Source: Nitrospiraceae bacterium | GTDB taxonomy: Bacteria > Nitrospirota > Nitrospiria > Nitrospirales > Nitrospiraceae | Assembly: GCA_019637075.1 (NCBI GenBank) | Contig: JAHBWI010000001.1 | Location: 744,001 to 808,000, forward strand | Direction: 5' to 3' | Length of the DNA: 64,000 bases | Shown here: piece after piece, positions 1-9,421 of the stretch | How positions within the stretch are numbered: position 1 is the first letter of the stretch | Layout: every line of letters starts with the position of its first letter | Notes under the pieces: generated by a model | Seen by the model: the letters and a program-made list of their open reading frames with translations, nothing else | Databases searched by the model: none | Told to the model about the DNA's origin: nothing | Made by a program: the position numbers and the translations under genes

Positions 1-1
1 G

Positions 2-307
2 GAGGAGCTGATCGCCTATCGCTGGCCCGGAAATGTCCGGGAATTGCGCAACGTCCTGGAGCGGTTGTTGTTGCTGAGTCCCGGCGGCAATCCCTTTACC
101 GCTGCGGATGTGAGACGGCTGCTTCCTGACTCGACGCCTCCCCTGCATACGGATGCCGCCCAGTTGACGCTCGACACTGTCGAACGTCTGCATATCGAGC
201 GAGTACTCGAAGCCCACGCTGGGAACAAAACCAAAGCCGCGCAGACCCTCGACATCGACTACAAGACCCTGCTCGCCAAGCTCAGACGCTATAGCCTCGA
301 CAACTAG
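2..307 (+). CDS. Sigma-54-dependent transcriptional activator, C-terminal part (partial)
   Basis: The frame is open from base 2, so the gene begins before the window. The first residues include WPGNVRELRNVLER, the conserved end of the AAA+ domain of bacterial enhancer-binding proteins that open sigma-54 promoters. The last 40 residues (IERVLEAHAGNKTKAAQTL and onward) form a Fis-type helix-turn-helix. The receiver or sensor part is missing, so the input signal is unknown. Response regulators of this architecture (PrsR-type) often control exopolysaccharide loci, and this gene ends 72 bp from the convergent end of such a locus. That link is an inference from position. Confidence 0.9.
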   Translation, partial: EELIAYRWPGNVRELRNVLERLLLLSPGGNPFTAADVRRLLPDSTPPLHTDAAQLTLDTVERLHIERVLEAHAGNKTKAAQTLDIDYKTLLAKLRRYSLDN

Positions 308-379
308 ACGAACCTCACCGCTGGGGGTCACACTCACGCGACGGCCCGACTGACTCTTTTCACGGGAGCAGGGATACGC

Positions 380-1564
380 TCAGGCTTCGTGCTGATGCGG
401 GCGTCGCCTGGCGTAGACCATGACGACTTCCGCCCGCCTCGGAGCAAGGAGGAGAAACAATCGGAGGATCGGCCCCCACAGGCACTTGGCCAAGAGCCGG
501 ATCGGGCGGTTGTTGATCACGCCCCGGTCGGCATGGCCGCCGAGCCGCTCGTTCACCCAGTTGTTGAGACTCCACACCCAACAGACCGGCATGGGGATAT
601 AGCGAAACCATTGCACGGTGAACCCGGCCTCCGTGACCAAGGTCTCAAGAGATCGTGAGGAGTATTGAAACAGATGGAACGGCAGTCCCAGCAAGCCCCA
701 ACAACGACCGAACAGAGCATAGGACGCCGCCTCAGCATTGGGTACCCCAATGATGAGAAATCCGCCGGGTTTGACCACACGGGAGGCCTCCCGGAGGAAG
801 CCACGCGGATCGTGGAGATGCTCGAACACTTGATCCAGGCGGAGCACGTCGAACGACCCCGACGGGTAGCGGCCGCTCTCGAGTGTCCCCTGGTCGACCG
901 CAAGCCCAAGAGCCCTGGAGGCATCGACCCCGCTGCGGCTGAGCTCGCAGCCGGCCACACGCCAGCCGAGTTGTTGCATGGACTGCAGAAAGGCGCCGTT
1001 TCCCGCGCCGACCTCGAACAGGGTGCGCCCCGTCGGTTCAAGCGGCAGCAACCGCTTCCGTAGCAGTCTCGCCATCGGGCCGGCGAGCAGGCGGGCCACG
1101 CCATACCTCGGGCCGTAGAGTGCGCCGACCAGGTGCCGCCCCAGCAGGGCCTTCAGCCGTGACAATCGACCGAGTCTGGCAAGGCCGTACGGATATAAAT
1201 CCAGGCGGGAATAGTATGCGTCGATCTCTTCGGCAGACGGCATCGGATCCAGCCGGTCGAGACCGCACCCGACACAACGACTTACCTGGAAGCGGCCGGA
1301 GATCTTGAATTGAAAATCGCGGGAGACAAACAGGCGGGCTGCGTCGGCCCCGCCGCACACCGGGCAGACTAGGCGATTCGTGACACGCGTCTGCTCCTCC
1401 ACGGCGATGGGCTGCGCGACTTTCACGGTGGCTACCCCAGAACCAAGGATCCCGACTTGCTCCTCTTGTTCCAAGACGGCGCCGACTTGATCGGTCGCCG
1501 CCCGGGACTGCTCACGCGGATGCTCACCGCAAGACCGTTTTTTGAGACGGCACCAGAACGACAT
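380..1564 (-). CDS. SAM-dependent methyltransferase with N-terminal zinc ribbon
   Basis: 394 aa. A CPVCGG / CVGCG cysteine pair at about residues 67-101 forms a zinc-ribbon-like head. It is followed by a class I methyltransferase fold with the SAM-binding motif LFEVGAGNG near residue 182 and a post-motif FDVLRLDQVFEHL segment. This two-part layout is common in sugar or lipid methyltransferases of polysaccharide clusters; the substrate cannot be read from sequence. It is the last gene of the minus-strand locus. Its ATG lies 41 bp inside the upstream export gene, so a later start near residue 44 (GTG), still ahead of the zinc ribbon, is possible. Confidence 0.85.
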   Translation of the reverse strand: MSFWCRLKKRSCGEHPREQSRAATDQVGAVLEQEEQVGILGSGVATVKVAQPIAVEEQTRVTNRLVCPVCGGADAARLFVSRDFQFKISGRFQVSRCVGCGLDRLDPMPSAEEIDAYYSRLDLYPYGLARLGRLSRLKALLGRHLVGALYGPRYGVARLLAGPMARLLRKRLLPLEPTGRTLFEVGAGNGAFLQSMQQLGWRVAGCELSRSGVDASRALGLAVDQGTLESGRYPSGSFDVLRLDQVFEHLHDPRGFLREASRVVKPGGFLIIGVPNAEAASYALFGRCWGLLGLPFHLFQYSSRSLETLVTEAGFTVQWFRYIPMPVCWVWSLNNWVNERLGGHADRGVINNRPIRLLAKCLWGPILRLFLLLAPRRAEVVMVYARRRPHQHEA

Positions 1565-2222
1565 CCCCTGGAGCCAGCTCGATGTTCTGCTTTTCGTCGT
1601 CCCGCACCACGATGTCGTCGTAATTCAGCTTGAGCCTTTCGCGGTTCTTGCCGAATCGATAGATCGTCAAGCGGTCGCGCGCGGCTGTATTCGTGAAGCC
1701 TCCCGCCAGCGCGATGCCTTGCAGCAGATTCGTTTTGATCTTGAGGGGATACTTGCCCGGTCGCAGCACCTCGCCGAGCACGAACACGTTGTAGCTGTTC
1801 ACGTCCTTGACGACGATGCTCACCGAGGGATTCTCGACATACTCACGCAACCGGACGCTTAATTCCTTCGTCAATCGCGCCGGCGTCTTGCCCGCCGCCA
1901 TCACGTCATTGATCAGCGGCAGCGAAATCTTTCCATCCGGCCTGACGGTTACGATCTTCGACAGGTCTTGATTCTGCCAGACCGTGATTTCCAGCACGTC
2001 CTCAGGCCCGATCATGTAGTCGGGGGCGACCAGGGAGTAAGGCTCCTCCCCCTGCTCGCCCTGTGCATCGGCGTTCAAAGCCGCCGCCCCACAAGATGAG
2101 CCCACACATTTGGACCCGCCACCGCGACTCTGCGTACTTCCGCCCTCCGCCGCAAACGCGATCCCTACGACGGCGAGGGTCATGACCCCGCCAGCGAGCA
2201 TGCTCCAGATTCTCCCGATCAT
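1524..2222 (-). CDS. Polysaccharide export protein (Wza/OPX type), non-lipoprotein form
   Basis: 232 aa with a Sec signal peptide (hydrophobic stretch, AFA-AEGG) and no clear lipobox. Residues from about 68 match the polysaccharide export domain (DYMIGPEDVLEITVW), followed by an SLBB-type segment (NVFVLGEVLRPGKYPL). Such proteins sit at the outer membrane and pass polymer out with a Wzz-type inner-membrane partner, which is encoded three genes upstream. It is the second export protein of the locus, besides the lipoprotein at 26786. It is short for the family and lacks the C-terminal outer-membrane helix of classical Wza. Confidence 0.88.
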   Translation of the reverse strand: MIGRIWSMLAGGVMTLAVVGIAFAAEGGSTQSRGGGSKCVGSSCGAAALNADAQGEQGEEPYSLVAPDYMIGPEDVLEITVWQNQDLSKIVTVRPDGKISLPLINDVMAAGKTPARLTKELSVRLREYVENPSVSIVVKDVNSYNVFVLGEVLRPGKYPLKIKTNLLQGIALAGGFTNTAARDRLTIYRFGKNRERLKLNYDDIVVRDDEKQNIELAPGDVVLVPSQKTVLR

Positions 2223-2273
2223 GTGCCATTCCTTCCTGAAGGATCCCTGCCAATTGCTCCGTTCGACATTGAC

Positions 2274-2561
2274 CTAGATGACAAATTCCACCAGCAGAAT
2301 GAATACCGCGCTGACCGCAAGAGCGACTCCAGCCACCAAGACCAGATCAGCCAGCAAGGCACGATCCGTACGGGCGAGATTCTGCCTTTTTGCCCGAATG
2401 TCCGCTTCCGTCAGCCAGGCGCCATTGAACGGATACAGCCCGGTGGACAATCCTGCGACGCGCCGCTCCGCTAACGTCGGTTCCCAGAACCGGCGGACCC
2501 GCAGACGCACAGCCTCGTACGGATGGGGTTTCTCACCCCCCTGCTTCTTGAACCACAACAT
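2274..2561 (-). CDS. Small membrane protein of unknown function in the export block
   Basis: 95 aa starting MLWFKKQGGEK, with one strongly hydrophobic segment at the C-terminus (about residues 70-93). No family recognised. The ATG at 2561 is preferred over the upstream in-frame codons because those would overlap most of the neighbouring gene; with this start the gap is 8 bp. It lies between the chain-length protein and an export protein, so a role in assembly of the export machinery is plausible but unproven. Confidence 0.6.
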   Translation of the reverse strand: MLWFKKQGGEKPHPYEAVRLRVRRFWEPTLAERRVAGLSTGLYPFNGAWLTEADIRAKRQNLARTDRALLADLVLVAGVALAVSAVFILLVEFVI

Positions 2562-2569
2562 GGACGCAC

Positions 2570-2824
2570 CTATCTCCAAAATTCGAACTGGTAGTGCAGC
2601 ATGCGGACGAACAACAAATAATTGAAGAAGACGGTGAACGACGCGAGCAACACCGCCATCAGAATGCGCCCCCCCCACTCGAAGACTCCGTGGTAGCGGC
2701 GCACGACTCCCGGAGGCGTGAGAAACTCATGTTCCCGCGCCTCCGCAGACTGCAGCGCATCCATGATGGCACGCCGCTCTTCCAATGCAATGCGCCGGAC
2801 CAACTGGCGACTGAGGACTCTCAT
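2570..2824 (-). CDS. Small membrane protein of unknown function in the export block
   Basis: 84 aa. The charged N-terminal half (RQLVRRIALEERRAIMDAL) looks helical and is followed by one transmembrane segment at about residues 52-74. Its ATG overlaps the stop of the upstream Wzz-type gene by 4 bp (ATGA), a sign of translational coupling. No family recognised. With its neighbour it forms a pair of one-pass proteins between the chain-length regulator and the export protein. Confidence 0.65.
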   Translation of the reverse strand: MRVLSRQLVRRIALEERRAIMDALQSAEAREHEFLTPPGVVRRYHGVFEWGGRILMAVLLASFTVFFNYLLFVRMLHYQFEFWR

Positions 2825-4251
2825 AGCAACTCCACCTCTTTCTCACTGCCTTGCGGGATACCGCCGTTCCGGCGCTCCTTCGCCAGTTCCGCCTCGAGTT
2901 CCTTCATGTCCTCATCGACGCCAAGAGCCATGCGCTCCGTATAATCGATCAGGAAAGCATAGAAAATCCCCCCGACCAATCCCAATCCGATCGCCACCAG
3001 CGTATTGATGACCGGATCCGGGAAAATCGGATTCTTGGGCGGGACCGCACGATCGACAATCACCAAGGACTTCATGTCGTGGCTGCGCTGCGCGGCGATT
3101 TCCTCGATCGTCGTCTGCAAATTGTCCGCCAACCGCTGGTATTGATCGACTCGCCGGCTCAGTTCCTGATAGTTGGCCTGCATAAAGGGCACCGACGCGA
3201 TTTGGCGATCTACGTTCTCAAGCGCCTGGCCGAGTCCGTTGATGCGTGCGTGCAGGGTTTCCTTCTCCACCATGGACCGGACAAGGTCCTGCCGCAGCGT
3301 TTCCACGAAGGTATTGGGGGCCTTGGCGCCGCTCGCCACCACCTTCTTGATCTCCGATTCAAGGTCTCGGCGCTTCATGTTGTATTGCGCGCGCAGGCTC
3401 ACGACCTCCGGATGCGACTCGGTATACCGCGACCTGGCTCGGGCGATTTGGCTCTCGATGTCGGAGATCTGCTTCTGCAGGTTCTCCACGATCGAATTGC
3501 TGCTGAGGGACACCTCGGACTCGCTGAACACCACCGATTCCTTCGCGAATTCCGTCTGCGAACTCGCAATCTTCTGCTCGGCCTGCTTCACCTTGACCTT
3601 CAGGTCTTCGATCTCCTTTTCCAATTCCTGGCGGTACTTGGCGAGGGACTCGCTCTTCTCCTCCACCTTCGCCAGCTTGTTGCTCTTCTGAAAGTTCGCC
3701 AGTTCGGTTCGAGCCGTGGTCAATTTGGTCCTGGTCTCGGCCAGCTGCTTTTCTACTTCCGCCCGCTTGCGCTCCGTGGCCTGCAGGGAATACCCGGCCA
3801 GTGTTTCATCGAACAACTGCACATACATGTTGGCGATGTCGGCGGCCACCTTCGGATCCTTGTCCCGAACGTGGATCTCCACGAGGAAATCGTCCCCGCT
3901 CTCAAAATCCACATCGCGCTTGATCTCCCGCAGGCTCTTCTGGGGAAACTTGGCGTGGACCCGCTCCCGCAAATCGCTCGACTCCAGCATGCCGAGATAC
4001 ACCTTCTGCTGCTCGCCCCTCGCCTCGGGCATCAGCGGCAAGCGCGCCACCTGCCCGGAAGAGTTTTCCGAGTAGAAGGTCATCGAGTCCGGTTTCGAGG
4101 GAACGAAGAAGACTGCCCGCGGCTGGTAGACCCCGGGGAGCAGCCAGCTGAGTCCTGCGGCGAAGATGATCGAAAACAGCACGATCAAATAGATCGTGAC
4201 CCGCTTGCGATACAAAACGTACCAATAATCGTACAACGTATAAGCATCCAT
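2821..4251 (-). CDS. Wzz/GumC-type polysaccharide chain-length determinant
   Basis: 476 aa. A short cytosolic N-terminus (YDYWYVLYRKR) leads into a transmembrane helix at about residues 18-38. A long periplasmic region follows, with extended coiled coil around residues 160-330. A second helix near residue 420 (PVINTLVAIGLGLVGG) is preceded by the proline-rich PPKNPIFPDP motif typical of the family. The tail has no Walker motifs, so the tyrosine kinase domain of GumC/Wzc relatives is absent. The protein should set polymer length and couple synthesis to the export protein. Confidence 0.9.
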   Translation of the reverse strand: MDAYTLYDYWYVLYRKRVTIYLIVLFSIIFAAGLSWLLPGVYQPRAVFFVPSKPDSMTFYSENSSGQVARLPLMPEARGEQQKVYLGMLESSDLRERVHAKFPQKSLREIKRDVDFESGDDFLVEIHVRDKDPKVAADIANMYVQLFDETLAGYSLQATERKRAEVEKQLAETRTKLTTARTELANFQKSNKLAKVEEKSESLAKYRQELEKEIEDLKVKVKQAEQKIASSQTEFAKESVVFSESEVSLSSNSIVENLQKQISDIESQIARARSRYTESHPEVVSLRAQYNMKRRDLESEIKKVVASGAKAPNTFVETLRQDLVRSMVEKETLHARINGLGQALENVDRQIASVPFMQANYQELSRRVDQYQRLADNLQTTIEEIAAQRSHDMKSLVIVDRAVPPKNPIFPDPVINTLVAIGLGLVGGIFYAFLIDYTERMALGVDEDMKELEAELAKERRNGGIPQGSEKEVELL

Positions 4252-4264
4252 GTACTGTGTTACC

Positions 4265-5974
4265 TCACTGCGCCGTCCGGCGGACCACGACGTTGTTCAT
4301 CACCAAAAGATCGACCTCGGTCCGTTGAAAACAAGCCACCGCATGCTCAGGGGTACAGACGATCGGCTCCTGCACGTTGAACGAGGTATTCAACAAGACC
4401 GGCACACCGGTCTTGGCTGCAAACGCCTTCAGCAGGCGCCAGAACCTCGGATTCGTGCGCTCGGAGACGGTCTGTGGCCGCGCCGTCAGATCGACATGCG
4501 TGGTCGCCGGCACCAGCGGAGCCTTCTCAGGATTGACCTTGAACGCGAAAGTCATGAACGGCGACGGATGCGGACTCGCCAGATACTCTGACGCCGACTC
4601 CGCCAGGAACGCGGGAGCAAATGGACGAAACTCCTCGCGCCGTTTTACCTTCACGTTGATGAGCTCGCGCATTTCCGCGCGGCGAGGGTCGGCCAACAGA
4701 CTGCGATTGCCCAAGGCCCTCGGTCCCCACTCCATCCGTCCCTGGAACCAAAATACCAATTGCCCGTCTGCCAACGCCTGCGACACCTCGTCGAACAGCC
4801 GTTCGTCCGGCAACCGGTCGAACGGCAAGCCGGATGCAGCGGCGGCGGCCTCCGCCTCGTCGTTGGAAAACTGCGGCCCCCAATAGGCGTGGTCCATGGC
4901 ATCCCGACTTTCCACGCGACCGACTTCATGCGCGAGATGCAGCGCCGCCCCCAGTGAAGTCCCGGCGTCCCCAGAAGCCGGCTGCACGTAAATTCGTTCG
5001 AAGGGCGTCGCCCCCAAAATCTTGCCGTTGGCCACGCAATTCAACCCAACCCCGCCCGCAATGCAGAGATCCTTGGCCTTGGTCTGCTCATACAGCCATC
5101 GAGCCGAGGCGATGATCTGTTGTTCAATCGCGGCCTGGGCGCTGGCGGCGATATCCATATGCCGCTGCTCAACTGATGCATCCGGCCGGCGAGGAGCCCC
5201 AAGCACTTCGAGCAACTCGGGCACGAACTGTCCGGACCTCGCTGCATGGTAGTCGAGCATCGAGGTATTCAGCACGAACTCCCCTTCAGGCTTCGACTGC
5301 AGCACTCGTTCCCTCAGGAACTCGGCGTAGCGCGGAGTTCCATAAGGGGCCATGCCCATCACCTTGTACTCATCCGATTGCACGCGGAATCCCAGAAACG
5401 CCGTGATGGAGGCGTAAAACTGCCCCAAGGAATGCGGAAGGTTGATGCGCTTGATTTCGTGAATTTTCGTGCCTTCGCCGAGGGAAAAGACCGTCGTGGC
5501 TTCTTCCCCGGCCCCGTCCATAGTCAAGATGGCCGCCCGTTCGAAGGAACTCGGAAAGAACGCGCTGACCTGATGGCAATGATGGTGGTCGAGGTGAAAC
5601 AATTCGAACGACCCCTTACCGAAGTTCGACTCCAGTAGACGGCGCAACCGAAACAGTTGATACCACTCGTTCGTCATCTGCCCCGCGCCCCTGGAGGCTT
5701 TCGCCCGAAACTGCATCATCGATTCCGCCGCGGACTTGACCGCGCACTTGACGCGATGCCCCAGCACCCAATAGCGCCAGGAGACGCCGACGGCGGCCAC
5801 GTCCTGCAGCGTGATGCCTCCTTCTTTGAGGCAGTAGGCGATCGCTTCTTTCGGAAACCCGGAGACGTGCTTCTTCCGCACGAATCGCTCTTCTTCCGCC
5901 GCGGCGACGATCCGGCCGTCACGGACCAGCGCGGCCGACGCATCGTGCATGTTATTGATCCCCAATGTCCACAT
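4265..5974 (-). CDS. NodU/CmcH-family carbamoyltransferase
   Basis: 569 aa. The N-terminus GINNMHDASAALVRDG and EEERFVRKKHVSGFP are hallmark motifs of the family. An LDHHHCHQ histidine cluster and a TMDGAGEE segment follow. The C-terminal carbamoyltransferase domain carries RMEWGPRALGNRSLL and EFRPFAPAFL. The family transfers carbamoyl from carbamoyl phosphate, through a carbamoyl-adenylate, to hydroxyls of sugars or antibiotics. In this locus it most likely carbamoylates a sugar of the polysaccharide. It lies between the O-antigen ligase and the chain-length gene. Confidence 0.93.
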   Translation of the reverse strand: MWTLGINNMHDASAALVRDGRIVAAAEEERFVRKKHVSGFPKEAIAYCLKEGGITLQDVAAVGVSWRYWVLGHRVKCAVKSAAESMMQFRAKASRGAGQMTNEWYQLFRLRRLLESNFGKGSFELFHLDHHHCHQVSAFFPSSFERAAILTMDGAGEEATTVFSLGEGTKIHEIKRINLPHSLGQFYASITAFLGFRVQSDEYKVMGMAPYGTPRYAEFLRERVLQSKPEGEFVLNTSMLDYHAARSGQFVPELLEVLGAPRRPDASVEQRHMDIAASAQAAIEQQIIASARWLYEQTKAKDLCIAGGVGLNCVANGKILGATPFERIYVQPASGDAGTSLGAALHLAHEVGRVESRDAMDHAYWGPQFSNDEAEAAAAASGLPFDRLPDERLFDEVSQALADGQLVFWFQGRMEWGPRALGNRSLLADPRRAEMRELINVKVKRREEFRPFAPAFLAESASEYLASPHPSPFMTFAFKVNPEKAPLVPATTHVDLTARPQTVSERTNPRFWRLLKAFAAKTGVPVLLNTSFNVQEPIVCTPEHAVACFQRTEVDLLVMNNVVVRRTAQ

Positions 5975-5995
5975 ACTCAGTCCCTCACCAATGTC

Positions 5996-7450
5996 TTACG
6001 CCGAGGCCAAGACCGAAGCCGCCGGTATCGAGGCCGTCTCCTCGCGACGCTGTTTGAACACGATGATGATCGCCCCTTCCATCACGCCCATAATCACCCA
6101 AAACGTGCTCTCGTAGGCCATCGGCTCCGTTTGCAAGTGACCCAGCAGAGCCACCCATCCGAGCAACATCCCCTTGAAGATCAACTTCAGCTCCTGATCC
6201 AAACGTCCCCACAAGACGATCGCAAGGCGTACCGACATAAGCGCAACCATGAAGACATACGTCACCCCGCCCACGATCCCGAGTTCCGTCGCCATTTGCA
6301 TGAACGCGTTGTGTACCGGATACTTGAACAGCCACGGTCCTGTCGGAAACAAGTTGCCGGAAAATCGGCCAAAGTTTTGCAGTCCCATCCCGACGAACGG
6401 ATTCCGTTCGAGCGAGGCCATCGCAAGCTCGAGCAGTTCCACGCGAATGGAGCCGGACGTTTTTCCTCCGAACCCCTTCACGATCTCCAGCACCATTTTG
6501 TGAAGCCCGGACAGATAGACCAGGATCCCGCAGAGCAGGAACAACGCCGAGATATGGATACTGAGAGCCGGCCGATACACGAACAGGGCGAGCACGAACA
6601 TCGCCCCCAGGCAAATCAATGCCCCCGCGCTCCAAGTCAACACCACCGCAATGGCCATAAGCCCGACGGCGGACAGATAGGCCAGTTTCCATCGAAGCCC
6701 CTGCGACAGAAACACGAAGGAGAGCGCCAATGCGCAGGCGAATAGGAGATAGGTATTCAACCCGGCCGGGTTCGGGAAAAACGCCATGGCCCTGACGACC
6801 ATGCCCAGCAGGGTCGGCTTCAACATGGCATGGGCCTTCTCCTCCGATGCGCCGATGGTCCAGACGATCCCCCAAAAGAAAAACAGAACGAACTGCACGA
6901 TCGCCACCACCGCCGAGAAGACGCCCACCCACACAATGCATCTGGCGGTGATCGTAATCGACTCCCTGGTGCGCATCAGATCGACCAGGATCAGGAACAT
7001 CAAAATCTTCTCGCCGATCGCGATGTAGCTGGTCACCGGAGGCCGCTGGATGAAATGAAAGATCGCAAGGAACAAAATCCCCATCATCGGGAAAAAGAAC
7101 GGCGTCACCTGCACCGTCCGGTCGACTTCCACAAACGCGCGGACGAGCCAGAACACGACCAGGACCAGAACGGCAAACTCCAATGCGTCGAGTTTGCCCA
7201 GCGCAACCCCGCTGAACTGGGCTGCAAAGATCGTACAGCCGATCGCCCACAGTTCCTTGTGTCTCCACACCCCGTCCATTCCACGAAGGACGACCACGCC
7301 CACCAGTCCGCAGGCGGCCAGCCCGGCCGACAGCATGAAGGGAAACCAATCGAGCCCCAACGCCGCACTTACGATCGGGTCGAGACAGGTCCACACGGCC
7401 AGCATGGCCCCCACCACGATGGTCTGTACGAGCGGCACCTGTTGCGCCAT
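5996..7450 (-). CDS. O-antigen ligase / polymerase (Wzy_C family) membrane protein
   Basis: 484 aa with about ten to twelve hydrophobic segments. The Wzy_C region has NPFVGMGLQNF near residue 325, followed by PVHNAFMQMATELGIVGG, the family's HN...E.G pattern. Such proteins polymerise repeat units or ligate glycans on the periplasmic face of the inner membrane. As the only recognised polymerase-like protein in the locus, it is the candidate Wzy. It begins 15 bp after the stop of the hydrolase gene. Confidence 0.85.
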   Translation of the reverse strand: MAQQVPLVQTIVVGAMLAVWTCLDPIVSAALGLDWFPFMLSAGLAACGLVGVVVLRGMDGVWRHKELWAIGCTIFAAQFSGVALGKLDALEFAVLVLVVFWLVRAFVEVDRTVQVTPFFFPMMGILFLAIFHFIQRPPVTSYIAIGEKILMFLILVDLMRTRESITITARCIVWVGVFSAVVAIVQFVLFFFWGIVWTIGASEEKAHAMLKPTLLGMVVRAMAFFPNPAGLNTYLLFACALALSFVFLSQGLRWKLAYLSAVGLMAIAVVLTWSAGALICLGAMFVLALFVYRPALSIHISALFLLCGILVYLSGLHKMVLEIVKGFGGKTSGSIRVELLELAMASLERNPFVGMGLQNFGRFSGNLFPTGPWLFKYPVHNAFMQMATELGIVGGVTYVFMVALMSVRLAIVLWGRLDQELKLIFKGMLLGWVALLGHLQTEPMAYESTFWVIMGVMEGAIIIVFKQRREETASIPAASVLASA

Positions 7451-7465
7451 CTTCCGCTTGGTCCT

Positions 7466-9421
7466 TTACTTCGTGTGCAGGACGAACAAATTGACCGAGT
7501 AGGGATGCACTTGCGCCTCGAACGACACCCCGCCTGACGCACGCGATACCGGGGGAAGCGACTGCTTCACCAGCCCCACCTCCGGCGAGCGATTCAACGC
7601 AGCGAGCGTCTCTCCGGCCGTCTGTTGCACGAGCCCCTCGACCGTGCGCCGTTGCTCCCCCGAGAGCTTCGGCAAGACCGACTGAATCTCCCGCGCCTGC
7701 CTCGGCGCATCCCACTTCGAAAATTCCCCGCTCGTCAGGCCCCACTGCGTCAGCTGCTCGCCGACCTTGGCCTGAATATTTCCGACCGCCTTGGGTTGCA
7801 ACGCCGCAATCGCCGAGCCTGCCCGGGCCGCATTCCCTCGCTCATCGTCGACCGCATAGACGTCAAGCGCCGCATTGCCGTCGCCGGGTACCCCGTCCAG
7901 GGCAATATGAACGGGCCTCCGGCTGTCGCGCTGGCGATAGAACTCGTCGAGATAGGCAAGTGCTTCGAGTTCTCTCTTCGCCGAATCGGATAGCGCCAAG
8001 CTGCCGATCGATCGCTTCCCCGACTCCACTTCCTGCACGACGCCCGGCGTCAAGACCTTCGCCCAGCCGGCCAGTTCCTGCAAGGAATAGCCGTTCGCGA
8101 TCAGCGTGCGTCCCTTCAGCGCCATCGGAGTTTCGGCCGGCCAATGAAAATTGGCCACGAGTACGTAGACCGCCTCCTCCGTCCTCGACGCCACGACCGA
8201 CAGGTAGGGATCATTCGTAGTTGCCCGCAACCGCGATCCTTCCAACATACCCATCGCCTTGAACGCGTTGAACACAGGCTTTACGATGCCGCTGCGATTG
8301 AAGAGCCCGAATCCCCCGAAAAACTCCTTGCCGCCGAATTCCTTGTCGCGACGGCCCTGCGCCAGGGATTTCCACTGCCAGTTCTCGAAAAGATTGAAAA
8401 AGTTATGGTCCGCAATCCCAGCCTGCTCCATCGCCACCACCGCCTGCACCGCGTACGCGGCAGCAAAGCTCTGATCGCGCTCCTGGCTCAATTCGTTGGG
8501 ATCCTTGCCGAAATTCAGCCAACTGTTCCATGACCCGTTGATGAGCGGCGTCGCCGGATCGTAGCCGCCCTGTTTAAGCCATTCCCGCACAAATCCCACC
8601 GGCACCCGGTACAGCAGCGGGTCCCCCTTGGGATCGGTATTGAATTGATGCCAGACCACGAAGTCGAGCGGGAGCTTCTGTAGCCCAACCTCCTGCGCGG
8701 AGGTGCGCGAGCAGTAATCGATGAAACTCTTGAGCATCGGCTGCTTGCCGTCCGAGCCGGGGCCCTTGGCCCCCCACCAGGACGTGGCCGGCCCCCCGAC
8801 CTTCGCGGCCGGATCTGCTCGGCGCGCCCCCACGACAAAGGCGCGGTACAGCGTAAAATAATCCTGCTCGGTCGCATGCTTCCAAAACATCGGGGAATCC
8901 GGCTCGTCCCACAAGACGAACAAGGCATCGAGCTTCAATGTCTCGTTGAAGAACCGGACGTTTGCCTCCACGAAGTCTGACCAGCCGCTCAGATCGCGCG
9001 GCGGCCGGAGGTATCCGTCCTGGCCGCCTTGCCGCAACCATCGTGGCATCTCCGTGAGCCCCACGATGACCCGCCCCCCTCGAGCGTGAGCCTCCATCGC
9101 CCACTTGGTCGAGGGCAGCGAAGGCAACTGGCGTACGTACTCCGCCAGGGACCCGACATCGAAAGCATCCTTCAAGGGCATGACCTGGATCAGCCCCGGC
9201 TTCAGTTCTGAAAAGAAGGTCTTGAAGGACTGATCGAGCGGATACTCGTTGAGAAACATGCCTGCCCGGAACAGGGACGGCATCGGACCGGTCGCCTCTT
9301 TGGCATTGACGGTGATCGTCGATGTCCCTGCCGGTTCGGCCGCGCGCGTCTCCGGTGGCGAGCCACACCACATGAATGCCATCAACCCCAAGACGGAGAG
9401 TCCCCAGCGTTTACAATGCAT
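7466..9421 (-). CDS. Exported GH39-like glycoside hydrolase
   Basis: 651 aa with an N-terminal signal peptide ending near residue 28 (ETRAAEP). The central region resembles GH39/beta-xylosidase-type TIM barrels: FVLWDEPDSPMFW near residue 168 corresponds to the acid/base WNEP motif, with D in place of N and the glutamate (about E173) kept, followed by KVGGPATSWW. The ATG at 9421 is chosen because the signal peptide starts there; it overlaps the upstream glycosyltransferase by 11 bp. Hydrolases of this kind in biosynthetic clusters (for example PslG) trim or clear nascent polymer in the periplasm. The substrate is unknown. Confidence 0.78.
   Translation of the reverse strand: MHCKRWGLSVLGLMAFMWCGSPPETRAAEPAGTSTITVNAKEATGPMPSLFRAGMFLNEYPLDQSFKTFFSELKPGLIQVMPLKDAFDVGSLAEYVRQLPSLPSTKWAMEAHARGGRVIVGLTEMPRWLRQGGQDGYLRPPRDLSGWSDFVEANVRFFNETLKLDALFVLWDEPDSPMFWKHATEQDYFTLYRAFVVGARRADPAAKVGGPATSWWGAKGPGSDGKQPMLKSFIDYCSRTSAQEVGLQKLPLDFVVWHQFNTDPKGDPLLYRVPVGFVREWLKQGGYDPATPLINGSWNSWLNFGKDPNELSQERDQSFAAAYAVQAVVAMEQAGIADHNFFNLFENWQWKSLAQGRRDKEFGGKEFFGGFGLFNRSGIVKPVFNAFKAMGMLEGSRLRATTNDPYLSVVASRTEEAVYVLVANFHWPAETPMALKGRTLIANGYSLQELAGWAKVLTPGVVQEVESGKRSIGSLALSDSAKRELEALAYLDEFYRQRDSRRPVHIALDGVPGDGNAALDVYAVDDERGNAARAGSAIAALQPKAVGNIQAKVGEQLTQWGLTSGEFSKWDAPRQAREIQSVLPKLSGEQRRTVEGLVQQTAGETLAALNRSPEVGLVKQSLPPVSRASGGVSFEAQVHPYSVNLFVLHTK

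Noticed and set aside
2851-4380. A 509-aa open frame on the plus strand opposite the chain-length gene
   Set aside because: It is a shadow: the minus strand encodes a clear Wzz-type protein with proper membrane helices, and the plus-strand translation has no family features.
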